A stretch of 64,000 bases of DNA from Alopecurus myosuroides (Eukaryota; Streptophyta; Magnoliopsida; Poales; Poaceae), in contig CM054062.1 of assembly GCA_028641055.1 (NCBI GenBank), forward strand, positions 236,728,376 to 236,792,375. Reading direction: 5' to 3'. A program made the position numbers and the translations under genes. This document shows positions 34,201 to 45,349 of this stretch, one piece after another; positions within the stretch are counted from its first letter, which is position 1; each line of letters starts with the position of its first letter. The notes beneath the pieces are model-generated. The model was not told where the DNA came from, did no database searches, and saw nothing but the letters and a program-made list of their open reading frames with translations.

Positions 34201-34662
34201 CTACCATCTGTCCCGTGGAGCCTGAGAACAACTCCAAACAGGTCAACAGACTATACGCCATTTTTCATGGATTACGGCGCCAAGGCGGTTCTACCCGAAG
34301 ATGTTAGATTCAGTTCTCCACGAGTCGTCGCCTACAACGAAGAGGCCTCCAACAAAGAACTCGCGGAAGACATGGACGCACTCGATGAAGCTAGGGATGT
34401 TGCACTCGCAATATCCACCGTCTACCAGCAAGCGCTACGCAATCACCACAGTTGCTGCATCCGCAGCAGATCCTTCGTGGTAGGCGACCTATTGCTACGG
34501 CTCAAGCAAGATAGTGGCCACAAGCTCGAGCCACCATGGAAAGGACCCTTCATCATACAGAAAGTTATCCCTGGAGGCGCTTATCGCTTGAAGAACCCAA
34601 AAACAGGCGGCATCTACTCCAACCCATGGAACATAGCGCACCTGCGAAAATTCTATCCTTAG
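31224..34662 (+). pseudogene. E1 pol: RT, RNase H, second RNase H, integrase
   Basis: The E1 frame resumes after S2. RT is best preserved at 31492-32586 (FLDAYSGYNQIRMKQEDEEN, TMPFGLNNAGATYQRCMQKC, QVYVDDIIIKT). A second RNase H lies at 32872-33531 (MIYGDSNLIVQQVMKECDA). The integrase zinc region is at about 33540-33760 (HQGDSGHHASW), and the core at 33823-34191 (KFTKWIETV, VTDNGTNF, HPQTNGQVERSNGL). The C-terminal end is at 34267-34662 (GGIYSNPWNIAHLRKFYP). It is broken by single stops near 32584, 32650, 32821, 33529, 33802 and 34189. Several of these are at codons that are Trp in relatives. Confidence 0.92.
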
Positions 34663-34896
34663 GAGAGTATTCTACTCACAAATAAGGCTGATTCAGCCAC
34701 AATGTAATTTGAGCAAATACATGGCTTCTCAGCCATAGCAATAAAGATTTCTTTGACTACAGTTATCAACAAGACAAATACATGCTAAAAAGGTCACACC
34801 CCAACGCACGGGGGCTACCCCAAACTAGCATAAACCTCCAACTACAAATAAACAAATATTTACAAGGTCACAAGGTTCACACACCTTAATACACCT
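34663..34896. other. Short spacer between E1 integrase and antisense gene 2
   Basis: About 230 bases separate the convergent ends of pol and the antisense gene. The equivalent stretch of N (18244-18519) shares the theme GGCTGAGAAGCCATG-like and a GTAGCCCCCGTG purine-tract-like motif (here ACGGGGGCTAC at about 34806). It may hold the 3' ends of both transcripts. Confidence 0.5.
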
Positions 34897-35741
34897 TCAA
34901 TAAATACAAGGTGCAAACACCTTCCAATCAAACGATTGTCGACTAGCACCTTCCTGGAGCAACCTCTCTATCTCGGAACAAGTTAGCCGAACAATTCGCT
35001 CAGCAGCTGGGCGCACCACCTTATAACGAGGAACAAGATCTACAGAAACCCCTTGGGTAACAGGTAGTTGCGCGACGGAATCAAAGTTCATGTCTGGATT
35101 CCACAGCCGCACAAACGCAAGACCAGCTTGAACTCCACTGACAAGCTGCTCACGCACGCACTCGCGAACATCTTCCCCTCGACGGAAGTTCCTCACGAGC
35201 GCGTTCAGTCGATCAGGAACAACCTCGAGAGGGTAAAAGGTCCGATGAATAGAAGAAAGATCCTCTTGGCACGACTCGACAAAATCTTGTACTCGACGCA
35301 GCCGATATTTTAAGGTCGCCAAGATGAACCCTCTACTCCGATCAGACCAGAAGTTGCACGCATAAGGATTCAAACTGCTCGACTCGGAAGCTATCTTGTT
35401 ATCTACCCATTGGCCTTCGGATGCTGCATCAGGCTCGATGACTGCACACAAAAGGGAAATGTAAGCACACAACTACTTACGCCGAACCGACTCGGGGGCT
35501 TGTGGAACTTACATAGCAAACTCTTCGCAACACTGGCCAACTCCTCAATAACGAACTGCTCGCGTCCGGCGGCAAGCTTCTGCTTGGACTTGGCAACATC
35601 CGCCACACCTTGCAAATCTTTCAGCTTACGTTCACCATCCGCCACACGGCCACAGAGACAAGCAATCATACTCGTATTTATCAACAAAGGTAAGGTCGAA
35701 GGTATGGGGGCACTCGACGATCCATCACCAGACTCGACAAC
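34897..35741 (-). CDS. E1 antisense gene 2, homologue of the N copy
   Basis: On the minus strand two exons, 35741-35513 and 35441-34897, have GT/AG borders at the same places as in N. They encode GRVADGERKLKDLQGVAD, KQKLAAGREQF, NFWSDRSRGFILATLKYRL, FYPLEVVPDRL and VREQLVSGVQAGLAFVRLWN. No stop breaks the frame although E1 pol has many. The position relative to pol is the same as in N. Function is unknown. An acceptor site precedes the first exon, so an upstream exon (perhaps in antisense gene 1) is expected. Confidence 0.72.
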
Positions 35742-35938
35742 CTGCATAGGATGAAGCACACGCAAGGAGTTGAGTCGCAGAGCTAAGGACCACTCGACGA
35801 ATACATCAAGAAAATACTCTCGAGTGCATGGGGGCTACTCCCATCGGGAGAATACGAAGTAAAAGCAAAACGAAATTGCTGCCAAACACTTCAAATCCCA
35901 GCATTCGGAAAACAAACAAAATACTACAGGCATAATTT

Positions 35939-36089
35939 TTGGTTCTTTACAAGACCATGAACAAAGTAACACTATTATCCACTCTAAGGGATAACAGACT
36001 TCCCAGAAGCAGCTCCGATCGCGGAAGTTTTGGCGACACATACACTAACTCCGACAACATCTTGGCCAGCTTCTCAGCGCGATCGCCAA
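35939..36089 (-). pseudogene. E1 antisense gene 1, C-terminal remnant
   Basis: A minus-strand frame with FGDRAEKLAKMLSELVYV resembles the end of N antisense gene 1 (YGDPAGVLARKLSDLIVRAS). It runs up to the point where the D-type LTR fragment begins. The rest of the gene and the E1 3' LTR are missing. Confidence 0.5.
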
Positions 36090-36534
36090 AATGTAACTCG
36101 GCCCAAAGGACGCTGCGCAAGACCCGGCTTAAGATAAAGGAGCTTCTAGAAGGCCCAGGAACATAGGCCTTGTAACCCGGATTGTGGGTTCCGGTAAGGA
36201 AGTTTAGGGTTTGTAAGCAGTGTCCGGGTAGGATTCAGAGTACGCCTTGAGTAAGCCAGGGGGTCCGGATGTTATATAAGCCGGTCCCTAGGTTAGGTTT
36301 AAGAGAGAGTTTTTAGCGTGAGCAAGAACACAATCGCCGGATTGTGAGGTATCGAGAATCCATTGTAACACGAGAGTTGAGATAATATATTTAGATCGGA
36401 GACTCGGCGACCTGATTGCCGGCTACCAGATCGCATATCACCATGGTTTCCTTTGAGCTAAACCCTCTCCCAAACACCAGAGTCGATTTGCCCCAAGACA
36501 AGTTACCCCCGGTAACGTCTGCCGTGATTATCCC
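36090..36534 (+). repeat. Fragment of a D-type LTR, in the opposite orientation to D
   Basis: This stretch matches the reverse complement of 45350-45828 over most of its length. Shared landmarks include CTTCTAGAAGGCCCA, AGGCCTTGTAACCCGG, ATATAAGCCGG, GAGACTCGGCGAC, AACACCAGAGTC and GTCTGCCGTGATTATCC. About 40 bases at its start and 20 at its end are missing. It is therefore a plus-strand LTR fragment, whereas the adjoining D gag-pol is on the minus strand. Confidence 0.85.
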
Positions 36535-36564
36535 ACGACACGGTTTCCTTGTCTACCTCCGCAG

Positions 36565-37522
36565 GCGCACGTGGCCCGGTCTGAGGAGGTGTTGGCAAAA
36601 ACCAACGAGCTCCTCCGGGCCAAAACCAAGCCGCGGGAAGAGCTGGAAGCTGAGGTAGAGGATCTTACCAAGGATGTGGAAAAGTACAAGAAGCGATCTC
36701 AGAAGGCTCAGGGTGTGCTGAAGAAAATTTCAGCTCATATTGCCAATACTTACCGCTCTTTACTTGGTAAAAATTTCTAACTTACTGATTATGACCCGGA
36801 TCTTCCTGTAAGGTTTATAACCCGGATCTTATTGCTTTATTTTTTTCTGGTATCCTGTAGCTCCGGGTGAGCAGGCTATGGATGACGATGATATTGAAAA
36901 GCTAAAGACGATGAAGGCCGTGATCCGGCAATTCTCAGTAGGGACCAAATGGACCTTGGAGGCTTTGAAGTGGCCTGGGACTCCTGGCGACGCGGACAAG
37001 ATGCTTGAGGCGTGCTCAACTATCCCGGCTTGGATCGAGCACTGGAAGCGTTCAACGTGCCGGGTTGGGGTAACCCGCGGGCTTGCTCTGGCCAAGGCCT
37101 ATTTTCCTAGGCTTGAGCCGGCAAAGCTCGTGGGCGGGTTTCCCGAGTTCAACAACGACGGCTCCAAGTTCACTGCCAACGATTACAAGTCCATTCATAG
37201 TCAAGTGCGTCACTCGGCAGGCTTGATAGCCGACAGTCTGGACGTGAGAAAGATTACTCCGCCCTACGGTGCTAACGACAAGCCGGTTCAATCTGAACTC
37301 CCCAAGGCCTTCGACATGCTGGCACGGTGGAAGGAGGAAGCTGCCAAGAGGAAGGCCGAGGCCGAAAATGCGCCATCTACATCTACTCCGGCTGTTCCTC
37401 CTCCAGCTCGCGCCGACACTGCGTCTAACCCGGACATGGAGGCAGGGAAGACCACCGAGGAGCATGTTGAAGACCCGGCCGTCAAGAACACTGCTGATGA
37501 CTCGGCCATGGATGCCGAGTGA
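36565..37522 (+). CDS. D antisense gene, 3' exons
   Basis: Two exons, 36565-36766 and 36861-37522, join in frame with GT/AG borders. The first is a coiled coil (KTNELLRAKTKPREELEAEV). The second contains MDDDDIEKLKTMKAVIRQFS, FPRLEPAKLVGGFPEFNNDG and an acidic Ala/Pro-rich tail. It lies opposite to D gag-pol and corresponds in position to antisense gene 1 of N. Acceptor CTCCGCAG precedes the first exon, so the 5' exons, with the conserved core, were lost in the rearrangement at the left end of D. No stop interrupts the frame. Function is unknown. Confidence 0.68.
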
Positions 37523-38679
37523 GGTTTTATTTGTTTCTCGCCCCAAACACTTTATTCGGCCAATAGGCATTATGTAATATGCCTGATACAATTATTCTTT
37601 TAATAGTGCGCCTGTGCACTTTTCGATACTATTTCCCTAGTTTGTAATACGTTTAAACTTTAATAGCTATGGTGGCTCTTCTGGCCCCTCACCTTGATAT
37701 GTTTTATTTCCTAGTTTTGAACTTTTTTGCTGCTTTTCTGATTTTCGCTCTTTTTCCTTCTGTGAGACTCGGTTTCCGGGTCTCGGGATTTTTGACCAAG
37801 TGGACTTTATTTCTTAAGTCCCCAAGTCCCCAAGACTCGGATTTTTGGGTTTTTTAAGCTTAATAGCTAATTTGTTGCTTTTCTCAAATTCCCAAGTCCC
37901 CAAGGCCCGAATTTCCGAGTCTAGGGATTTGTAGTTTTCAAAAAGGAAAATTGTTTTTGCTAAGGCCCAAAACCTAGAGTTACTCACGTAGGTTTGAAGT
38001 TATGCTTAATATATTGTGAGTTTCCGGCTGTTAACCTTGTACTCTGCATAACTTGTGGTTTAGATGACCCTTTTGATCCTCTTTGTTGTAAGCCGGCTTT
38101 CGCGTGGATATTCAGTGCTGCTATAACTTTATAAAAACAGGGCCAGGCAAGTCCCATTGGGCATCATAACTGATTGTGATTATATGTTAGCAAAGCACGC
38201 TACATTATTACGAGTCACATCAAGCTTAAACAAGAATAACCAAGAAATTTTGGCTCTATTGTCCGGTTATAAGATTGTAACCGTACTTATTGCAAGTAAT
38301 CGGTCCTTATAACTTAATGGCATCGTGGCCGGGTCTTTGAGTTTGTAACTGTGCTATTCAAGCAATCAGCCCCCAAGACCTATATATACAATCTAGGAGA
38401 AAATATAAAATTAATGTACTATAAGCAAACAACTAATACTTACCTGGTAAAGTAAAAAACAGAAGGTAAAAAACAGAAAGATAACAACTTAATAGAAATA
38501 AACAAGAAAGAAACAATATCATAGTTTAACCATCTCTTTATTGATATGAGAAAAGTTAGGTCAGCAAGCCGCCTCATTAAAAACCCTCCAGTCCCCTTAG
38601 GTACCCTGGATAGGAAAAGAGTGCGTCTGAAACCTGCTGCATGTTACATCGTGTAATTCACTTGTAAACCTAGCCTATG
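37523..38679. other. Non-coding internal region of D between antisense gene and integrase
   Basis: About 1.15 kb of AT-rich sequence has no coding similarity. Short direct repeats of CCCAAGTCCCCAAG occur near 37817-37835 and 37889-37904. The stretch lies between the convergent 3' ends of the antisense gene and pol, so it should hold both terminators. Confidence 0.55.
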
Positions 38680-39909
38680 CTAGGTGTAGTAGGGACGTAG
38701 CTGAGCCACGTTCCATGGTTTTTCCCTCTCTTGCATAGATGAAGTGGTGTGGGAGGTGTCATTGACAGTATCCGACTCTTCCCTTGCATCTACTAAGTAA
38801 TATGATCCATTGTGCAGGTTCCGGCTTATGATGAACGGTCCTTCCCATGGTGGAGATAACTTGTGCTTTCCCTCCTTTGATTGTACCAAGCGCAATACCA
38901 GGTCCCCTTCCTGGAAGACCCGGGTTTTGACTCGCCGACTATGGTATCTCCTCAGATCCTGCTGATATATGGTTGATCTCTCCAAGGCTTGCTCTCTGTG
39001 TTCTTCTAGCATATCCACAGCATCCTGCTGGGTCTTCTCATTCTCCACCTCGACATAAGCCGACACTCGGGGCGAGTCATGAATAATGTCGCTCGGCAAC
39101 ACTGCCTCCGCGCCATACACCATGAAAAACGGTGTCATCTGAGTAGATCTGTTAGGTGTAGTGTTAATTCCCCAAATTACTGACGGTAACTCCTCAACCC
39201 ATGCTCCAGCAGCTCTAAGACATGGGACTCTCACCCGTGGTTTCAATCCACGAAGTAAATCCTGGTTTGCCCTCTCCACCTGTCCATTAGCTTGTGGATG
39301 GGCTACCGAGGCTATGTCAAGCCGAATACCATTCTTCTCGCAAAATTTCTCCATCTCACCTAAGGACATGTTGGTTCCATTGTCTGTTATTATGCTGTGA
39401 GGGTATCCAAACCGGTAGATAATCCTTTTCAAGAACTTGACTGCTGTGATTGCTTCGCAATTGGTAACTGGCATAACTTCAACCCATTTAGTAAACTTAT
39501 CAATAGCTACCAAAAGATGATTCTTTTTGCAAGGTGACATGTGGAAGGGGCCCACCATATCCATACCCCAAATAGTAAACGGCTAGGTCAGCGGGATTGT
39601 TTGCAACTCCATAGCCGGCACATGGGTTTGGCGAGCGTACCTTTGACATCCATCACACCTTGCCACCAAGCGCTCCGCGTCTTCTAAGGCCGTGAGCCAG
39701 AAGAAACCATATCGGTATGCTTTGGCCACGAGGGATCTTGTGGAGGCATGATGCCCACAGTCACCTTCATGGATCTCCTTCAGAATCTGTCGGCCTTCTT
39801 CTGGTGCTACGCAGCGCAAAAAGACTCCTGCTGCACTTCTTTTATACAACTCTCCATTGATAATAGAATAGCCCTTTGCTCGTCTCAGGATTTGCCTTGC
39901 TAAAACTTC
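38680..39909 (-). pseudogene. D integrase region
   Basis: The zinc-binding part reads HEGDCGHHASTRSLVAKAYR, ending with CDGCQRY (HHCC type). The core has KFTKWVEVMP, IITDNGTNM and HPQANGQVERANQ (DDE residues present). The C terminus reads HKLSPPWEGPFIISRNL and ends NVAQLRPYYT. Two stops interrupt it: one at the junction with RNase H (near 39911) and one near 39583. The latter falls at a Trp codon of N and is also a stop in E1. Confidence 0.9.
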
Positions 39910-41745
39910 CTATGGTGGTAACTCGCCCCGTGACAGGTATGCCAAGAACGGCTTTGTCCACTCGGGAACAGCACGTACTGCGGCCACGAGCTCCAAATCC
40001 GGGTCTTGGTTAGCCACCTCTTCCTCAGATTTGGTTTTGACAGATGGCCGCCATAACTCGTCCAGGAAAACATTGGGTGGAACCGGCTCTCTGCGCGATC
40101 CGAGTCTTGCGAGCGCATCTGCTGCCTCGTTCTTTCGCCTGTCAATATGTTCCACCTCATACCCGAAAAAAGACCCGGCAACCCTGTCCACCTCTCTGCG
40201 ATATGCTGCCATTGTTGCATCTTTTCTATCCCAAGTTCCTGAGACCTGCTGTACCACAAGATCCGAGTCTCCATAGCACCGTATTCGCCTAATGTTCATC
40301 TCCTTTGCTACTCTCAATCCATGTAATAATGCCTCATACTCGGCCACATTGTTGGAGAAATCGAAGTGAATCTGCAACACGTAGCTCAATTTGTCTCCTT
40401 TGGGTGATGTGAGTACCACCCCAGCTCCTGACCCCTCATACTGCTTAGAAGCATCGAAGTGCATTACCCAAGACTCGGAACTTGGCATCATTGTGGGCAT
40501 GCTTGTGTGAGTCCAGTCATTGATGAAATCAGCTAAACCTTGAGATTTGATTGCAGACCTGGGCTCGTAGTTGATGTGATAATCTCCCATCTCAATGGAC
40601 CACTTGGCTATTCTACCTGTCGCGTCTGAATTTTTGATAATATCTGCCATTGGTATAGAGCTAACCACTGTTATGGGGTGTTCCTGAAAATATGGTTTCA
40701 ATTTCCGGCTGGCCATGAAGACCCCGAAAACTAGTTTTTGCCAATGTGGGTAACGCTGCTTCGCTTCCGATAGTACTTCACTCACATAATAAACCGGCCT
40801 TTGTACCGGGTTATCCTTTCCATCCTCTTTGCGCTCAACAACAACCACGGCGCTAACTGCCCGGGGCCCGGCCGCAACGTATAACAACATGGGCTCTTTA
40901 GGACCCGGTGCCGCCAGAATCGGTGCCTCAGATAATTGCTTTTTCAGAGCTTCGAACGCCTCGTCCGCCTCTTGGTCCCAAACAAATTTGTCGGTTTTCC
41001 TCAAGAGCCGGTATAAAGGTATTGCCTTCTCTCCAAGCCTGGATATAAACCGGCTTAATGCTGCTACACATCCTGTAAGCTTTTGAACATGTTTCAGGCC
41101 TTCCGGGTTTTTCAGATTCTGAATAGCCTTAATCTTGTCCGGGTTTGCCTCAATTCCTCTCTCGGAAACAATGAACCCGAGTAACTTTCCTGCTGGAACT
41201 CCAAACACACACTTTGTAGGGTTAAGCTTCATCTGATATCTTCTCAAATTCCTGAACGTTTCCTTTAGGTCATCAATGAATGTTTCTGCCCTCCTGGTTT
41301 TAATCACCACATCATCAACGTAAACATGGACGTTGCGTCCAATCTGATCCTCAAAACACTTCTGAATGCACCGTTGGTACGTTGCACCAGCGTTCTTTAG
41401 CCCAAAAGTCATGGTTTTGTAACAGAAATCTCCAAAGGGGGTTATGAACGATGTTTTCTCCCAATCTTCCTTCTTGAGCTTGATCTGGTGATACCCGGAA
41501 TAGGCATCCAGGAAACACAATAGGTCACTTCCAGCCACTGCGTCTATGATCTGATCTATCCTTGGAAGGGCAAACGGATCCTTTGGGCAATGTTTTTTGA
41601 GACTCGTGTAATCTATGCACATCCTCCACTCGTTGCTCTTTTTCATCACCAGAACCGGATTTGCCAGCCAATCCGGGTGAAAGACCTCCATGATAAAGCC
41701 GGCTGCAAGGAGCCGAGCTATCTCCGCTCCTATAACCTTTTCTTC
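39910..41745 (-). CDS. D reverse transcriptase and two RNase H domains
   Basis: An open frame of about 600 residues begins in RT (WLANPVLVMKKSNEWRMCID, FLDAYSGYHQIKLKKED). It has the catalytic YVDD in HVYVDDVVIKT. The Ty3-type RNase H follows (FQEHPITVVS), then a second RNase H (MHFDASKQYEGSGAGVVLTS, CYGDSDLVVQQVS, HIDRRKNEAADALARLGS). The second RNase H identifies the Tat lineage. A frameshift near 41745 separates it from the upstream gag-protease frame. Confidence 0.92.
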   Translation of the reverse strand, partial: EEKVIGAEIARLLAAGFIMEVFHPDWLANPVLVMKKSNEWRMCIDYTSLKKHCPKDPFALPRIDQIIDAVAGSDLLCFLDAYSGYHQIKLKKEDWEKTSFITPFGDFCYKTMTFGLKNAGATYQRCIQKCFEDQIGRNVHVYVDDVVIKTRRAETFIDDLKETFRNLRRYQMKLNPTKCVFGVPAGKLLGFIVSERGIEANPDKIKAIQNLKNPEGLKHVQKLTGCVAALSRFISRLGEKAIPLYRLLRKTDKFVWDQEADEAFEALKKQLSEAPILAAPGPKEPMLLYVAAGPRAVSAVVVVERKEDGKDNPVQRPVYYVSEVLSEAKQRYPHWQKLVFGVFMASRKLKPYFQEHPITVVSSIPMADIIKNSDATGRIAKWSIEMGDYHINYEPRSAIKSQGLADFINDWTHTSMPTMMPSSESWVMHFDASKQYEGSGAGVVLTSPKGDKLSYVLQIHFDFSNNVAEYEALLHGLRVAKEMNIRRIRCYGDSDLVVQQVSGTWDRKDATMAAYRREVDRVAGSFFGYEVEHIDRRKNEAADALARLGSRREPVPPNVFLDELWRPSVKTKSEEEVANQDPDLELVAAVRAVPEWTKPFLAYLSRGELPP

Positions 41746-44700
41746 TTTCCTCGTTCATTTTTCTCAGGCCCTGCTTCACAGGCCGAGACTTGGGATCAAC
41801 ATGCAAACTGTGCTCAGCTAACTCGGTCGGGATACCCGGCATATCGCTAGGCGTCCAAGCGAAAACATCTTGATTACCACGAATAAACTCAATGAGTGCT
41901 TCTTCCTGCTTACTGTCTAGGTTAGATCCTATAGCAAATTGCTTGGAGGGATCGCCTTCGACAAAAGCCACCATCTTTGTGTCCTGTGCTGCTTTGAATT
42001 TTGCTCTCTCATCTTCCGTATTCGGTCTTTTCAATGTTGTCCTGTCTTCCGGGTCTACCTGAGACCGGTAATACTTGAGCTCTTCCTTCCTGCACGCCTG
42101 TTCTGCCATTGCCGCGTCTCCTTCGTCACACTCAGCTGCTATAACCCGGTTGCCATGTATAGTAATGGTTTGCTTGGGACCCGGGATCTTTAGCTGTAGG
42201 TATACGTAACACGGCCTGGCCATGAACTTGGCGTAAGCTGGCCTTCCGAACAGCGCGTGATAAGGACTGCGCAATTTTACCACCTCGAACGTGAGCCACT
42301 CCACTCGGAAATTGTCCTTCGATTCTCCAAAAGAAACCTCTAGTGTTATCTTTCCTTCTGGGCACGCCGAGTGACCCGACACGATCCCATGAAACACTGT
42401 AGAACTTTTCTGCAACTGAGACTCCTTGAGCCCCATGCGTAGGAAAGTTTCCCAATATAAGATATTGATGCTACTCCCACCATCCATCAAAACTTTTTTC
42501 AGCTCGTATCCATTGACCTGTGGTGTAACTACCAAAGCCAAGACACCCGGATGTTCTATTGTTTCCGGGTGATCCCTCCTGCTCCATGTTACCTCTTGAT
42601 CTGACCATCTCAAATATCTCGGAACAGCTGAAGAAACCGAGTTTACGGCCCTTTTGAGTATCTTTCTATCTTTATTAGAAGTCCCTGTGGTATGGACGTG
42701 GTACTGCCCTAGCTGCTTTGGGTTGGCTTGGAAACCTCTAGCGCCTCCTTGATTGTTACCCGGATTACCACCTCCTGCGTTGCCAGCCGGGGGTAGACCA
42801 TTGCCCGGGTTTCCGCCCGGACCTGGTCCTGCTCCCCAGCCTGTGCCTCGCATGGCCTTTTGTATTTCCTCGTTCTTCCATCTCTGTAAATCTACGCACT
42901 GCTCCAATGAATGATTAGCCGGCCTGCCGTTCCTGCTATGACGCGGACAGGGCATCCTGAAGGCCTCTTTATGATTAGCCGGACTTGGCGGTCCTTGGTA
43001 ATTTCCTCCATTGAAGTTTCCTCCGTTGAAATTTCCCTCAGCTCTGGGTCTCGCAAACCCGGCTTTTGTATTGGCAACAAACTCGGAGTTTCCTTCATAT
43101 GGGCGCTTGTGCTGGTTGTTTCCATTATTTCCTCCCTTATTACCCGGTGCAGCTCCATTGCCGGGTCTTCCACTATTACTCGCATTGGCTTTTGCTTTCT
43201 TATCATCGACATCCTCCTCTGTGGTATCTGTGGCAGCGTGCTTGTTGCATGCGTCTATCAACTCTCCCATTGTAACCTGTGAAGCGTGCCGGCTAGACTT
43301 CATGCGTGTCAGTTTTTGCACTAAGGGTATGTACTTGCATGTTTTTGCCATAGCTTGTAGTGCATCCTTTGGCTGGATATCAGTGGACGAGTGGAGAATT
43401 TCCATAACCCGACGCACCCAAATGCGTGCCGACTCTCCCTTCTTCTGGACACATCGCTCTAGATCATCGATCGTAAATAACTTCCTGCACGTTCCATGAA
43501 AATGCTTGATAAAGGCAGTTTTCAGCTCACCCCATGAATGGACGGATTTCTCGGGTAGGTTATTGAACCATAACTTTGCTGCTCCCTCTGACATCATTAG
43601 GTACATAAATTTGGCTTGAAGATTCTCAGATGCGTTGCGAATTGACATGGCCATCTCATAACTGCTCAACCAGGTTTCCGGGTCCATGGTCGGCTCATAA
43701 TTAACCACTTTACCCGGTTCCTTGAACTTATCCGGGTAAGGCTCGGTCCTAATCGCGTCCGACAAACACTTAGGCCCGGCTAGAGTTGCCGGTATTGGCC
43801 TCATCCAGGAAGCGTGCGATCCCGCGGCAGGTACGGCTGGGGGTGCAACCGCTACCGACCCTCGTACCGCAGATCCGGCTGCTGCATGCCTGGCTCGAGA
43901 ACTATCCACAATAGCTTGTGCCGCTGATGCTGCAGGCGTAGCCGGCCTACCGGGAGGAGGCGGCATTTGCTGCTGCTCTGCCCTCCGCCGCGCCGAACTC
44001 GACTGGATACAGCCGGTATTTCCGTTCTGCCGGCTTACATATGGTGTTCCGTGCATTCCACTCCTGTTATACGGGTAATTGGCCTGCTGAACTATTGTTG
44101 TGCACAGCAAATCTATTGCCCGCCGGGTCTCCGCTGCATGGGGTGACTCTCCTACGGGAATGCGATCAAGTGCCAACGTTGCTGCATATACGTTATCCAT
44201 GGGGTTATTGAAGTGACCTGGTGGAGTATGAAATCGTGGTGGTGGTGGTGGTGCTGCTGCATTGCCAGTGGCGATTCCTGTTTGCAACGTGGGTAACCCG
44301 GCTTGCACGTTTGCCGGCTGTCCTCCCAGGGTTGCAGCTTGATGTCCGGTTTCCTGATTCACAACCGGAATTGGTTGATCCTGAGGGGTGATGAACAGTG
44401 CAGCTGGATGCAAAACCCCACCAGTCGCCGGTAATCTCGTTTGGTGCCTCTGATTGTAAATCCTAGTCGACTGAACCTGCAGCCGGTTCTCCAATTCTTC
44501 CAGCTTGCGCTGGCGCGCGGCTATCCCTTGTTTCTCAGCTTCAACATCTCTCCTTTGCTGATCCAACGCACGGCGAGCTACATCCAGATCTCGGGCGTGC
44601 TCCGCCGCATTTGCTGGGGTGATCACAGTTGCTAGCACCGTGGGATCTAAGATCAGGTTGTTGTTGAACAGAGCCGGGTTTCGCGGATTCGAAGGTCCCG

Positions 44701-45329
44701 CTCCTGGTGTTATGTTCGCCATAAACCCAAACATGTTTCTCTTCCGCTCGCTTTCCCCGGTACGACTGGTAACTGAAGCCGACTCTCTGTCAACCCGGGC
44801 TATAACCGGGTTTCCATCAGCCGGAACTTGATGCTGGGCCAGCGCTCGCGCCGCTCCGACCGCGGCCGTCGTCACATCTCCCTGATTGAGATTGGTTGCA
44901 GGGGCTGTGTAGACCGCGAACTGGCGCGCGATGTTCTTCCTCATTGCAGCTATCCTCCTCGTATCGATCTTCCAGCAGGTGCAGGATAGACTCGGTGTCA
45001 TCTTCTCTCATGACCCGGACACGCGGGGTCCATACCGGCTCCTCCGGCTGTTCCCTCTTCGTGGTGGGCTCTTCTACCAGATCGGCTGTCCCGACCGATT
45101 CTTCTCCGCCTGACTGAACGCAGGTCGCTTCTCCTGACACAGAATCATATTCAATATCATCAGGAATAGAACCGGACGTACGTACCATGCCGACGAAGAC
45201 GTTGACCCGGCCGATCGTGACGATAGATCCGGCTTCTAGCAGATCCGACTCTGGTCCCCAACCAAAGTCGTCTACCATCTTCTCTCCTTCGGGGTTGGTG
45301 TAGATCTCGCCAACGACGAGGTTCTTCAT
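41746..45329 (-). CDS. D gag-protease
   Basis: Two frames, 45329 to about 44950 and about 44950 to 41746, join by a frameshift. The capsid domain contains YEPTMDPETWLSSYEMAMSI and WGELKTAFIKHFHGTCRK. A Gly/Asn-rich stretch follows, with a zinc-knuckle-like CX2H-X8-HX4C (CPRH to HSLEQC). The protease has LMDGGSSINILY, with the DGGS catalytic loop intact, unlike N. A spacer leads to the RT N-terminal part. Most of it is open for more than 1,000 residues. Confidence 0.88.
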
Positions 45330-45349
45330 GTTTTCCCGAGCTTGTCCCG

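Larger units (their letters stand above)
9704..36089 (+). mobile_element. E1: old plus-strand Ty3/gypsy Tat-lineage retrotransposon, split by two insertions
   Basis: E1 is recognisable as 5' LTR, primer-binding site, gag, protease, reverse transcriptase, RNase H, a second RNase H and integrase in order on the plus strand. Antisense genes follow at the 3' side on the minus strand. This order, with the additional RNase H, marks the Tat lineage. It is interrupted by S1 at 12073-25619 and S2 at 26742-31223, and each time the reading frame resumes after the target duplication. Its 3' end is lost at about 36089, where an unrelated LTR fragment begins, so no 3' LTR or outer target duplication can be seen. 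Many stop codons and frameshifts show it is dead. Confidence 0.85.
38680..45349 (-). mobile_element. D: internal region of a minus-strand Tat-lineage gypsy element
   Basis: Reading on the minus strand gives gag, protease, RT, RNase H, second RNase H and integrase in order, then an antisense gene to the left (36565-37522). The 5' LTR is at 45350-45828. The 3' LTR expected at the left is absent and replaced by an inverted fragment. No recognisable primer-binding site follows the 5' LTR, where CGGGACAAGC is found instead of the TTGGCGCC seen in N. The element is therefore defective at both ends. Confidence 0.85.
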
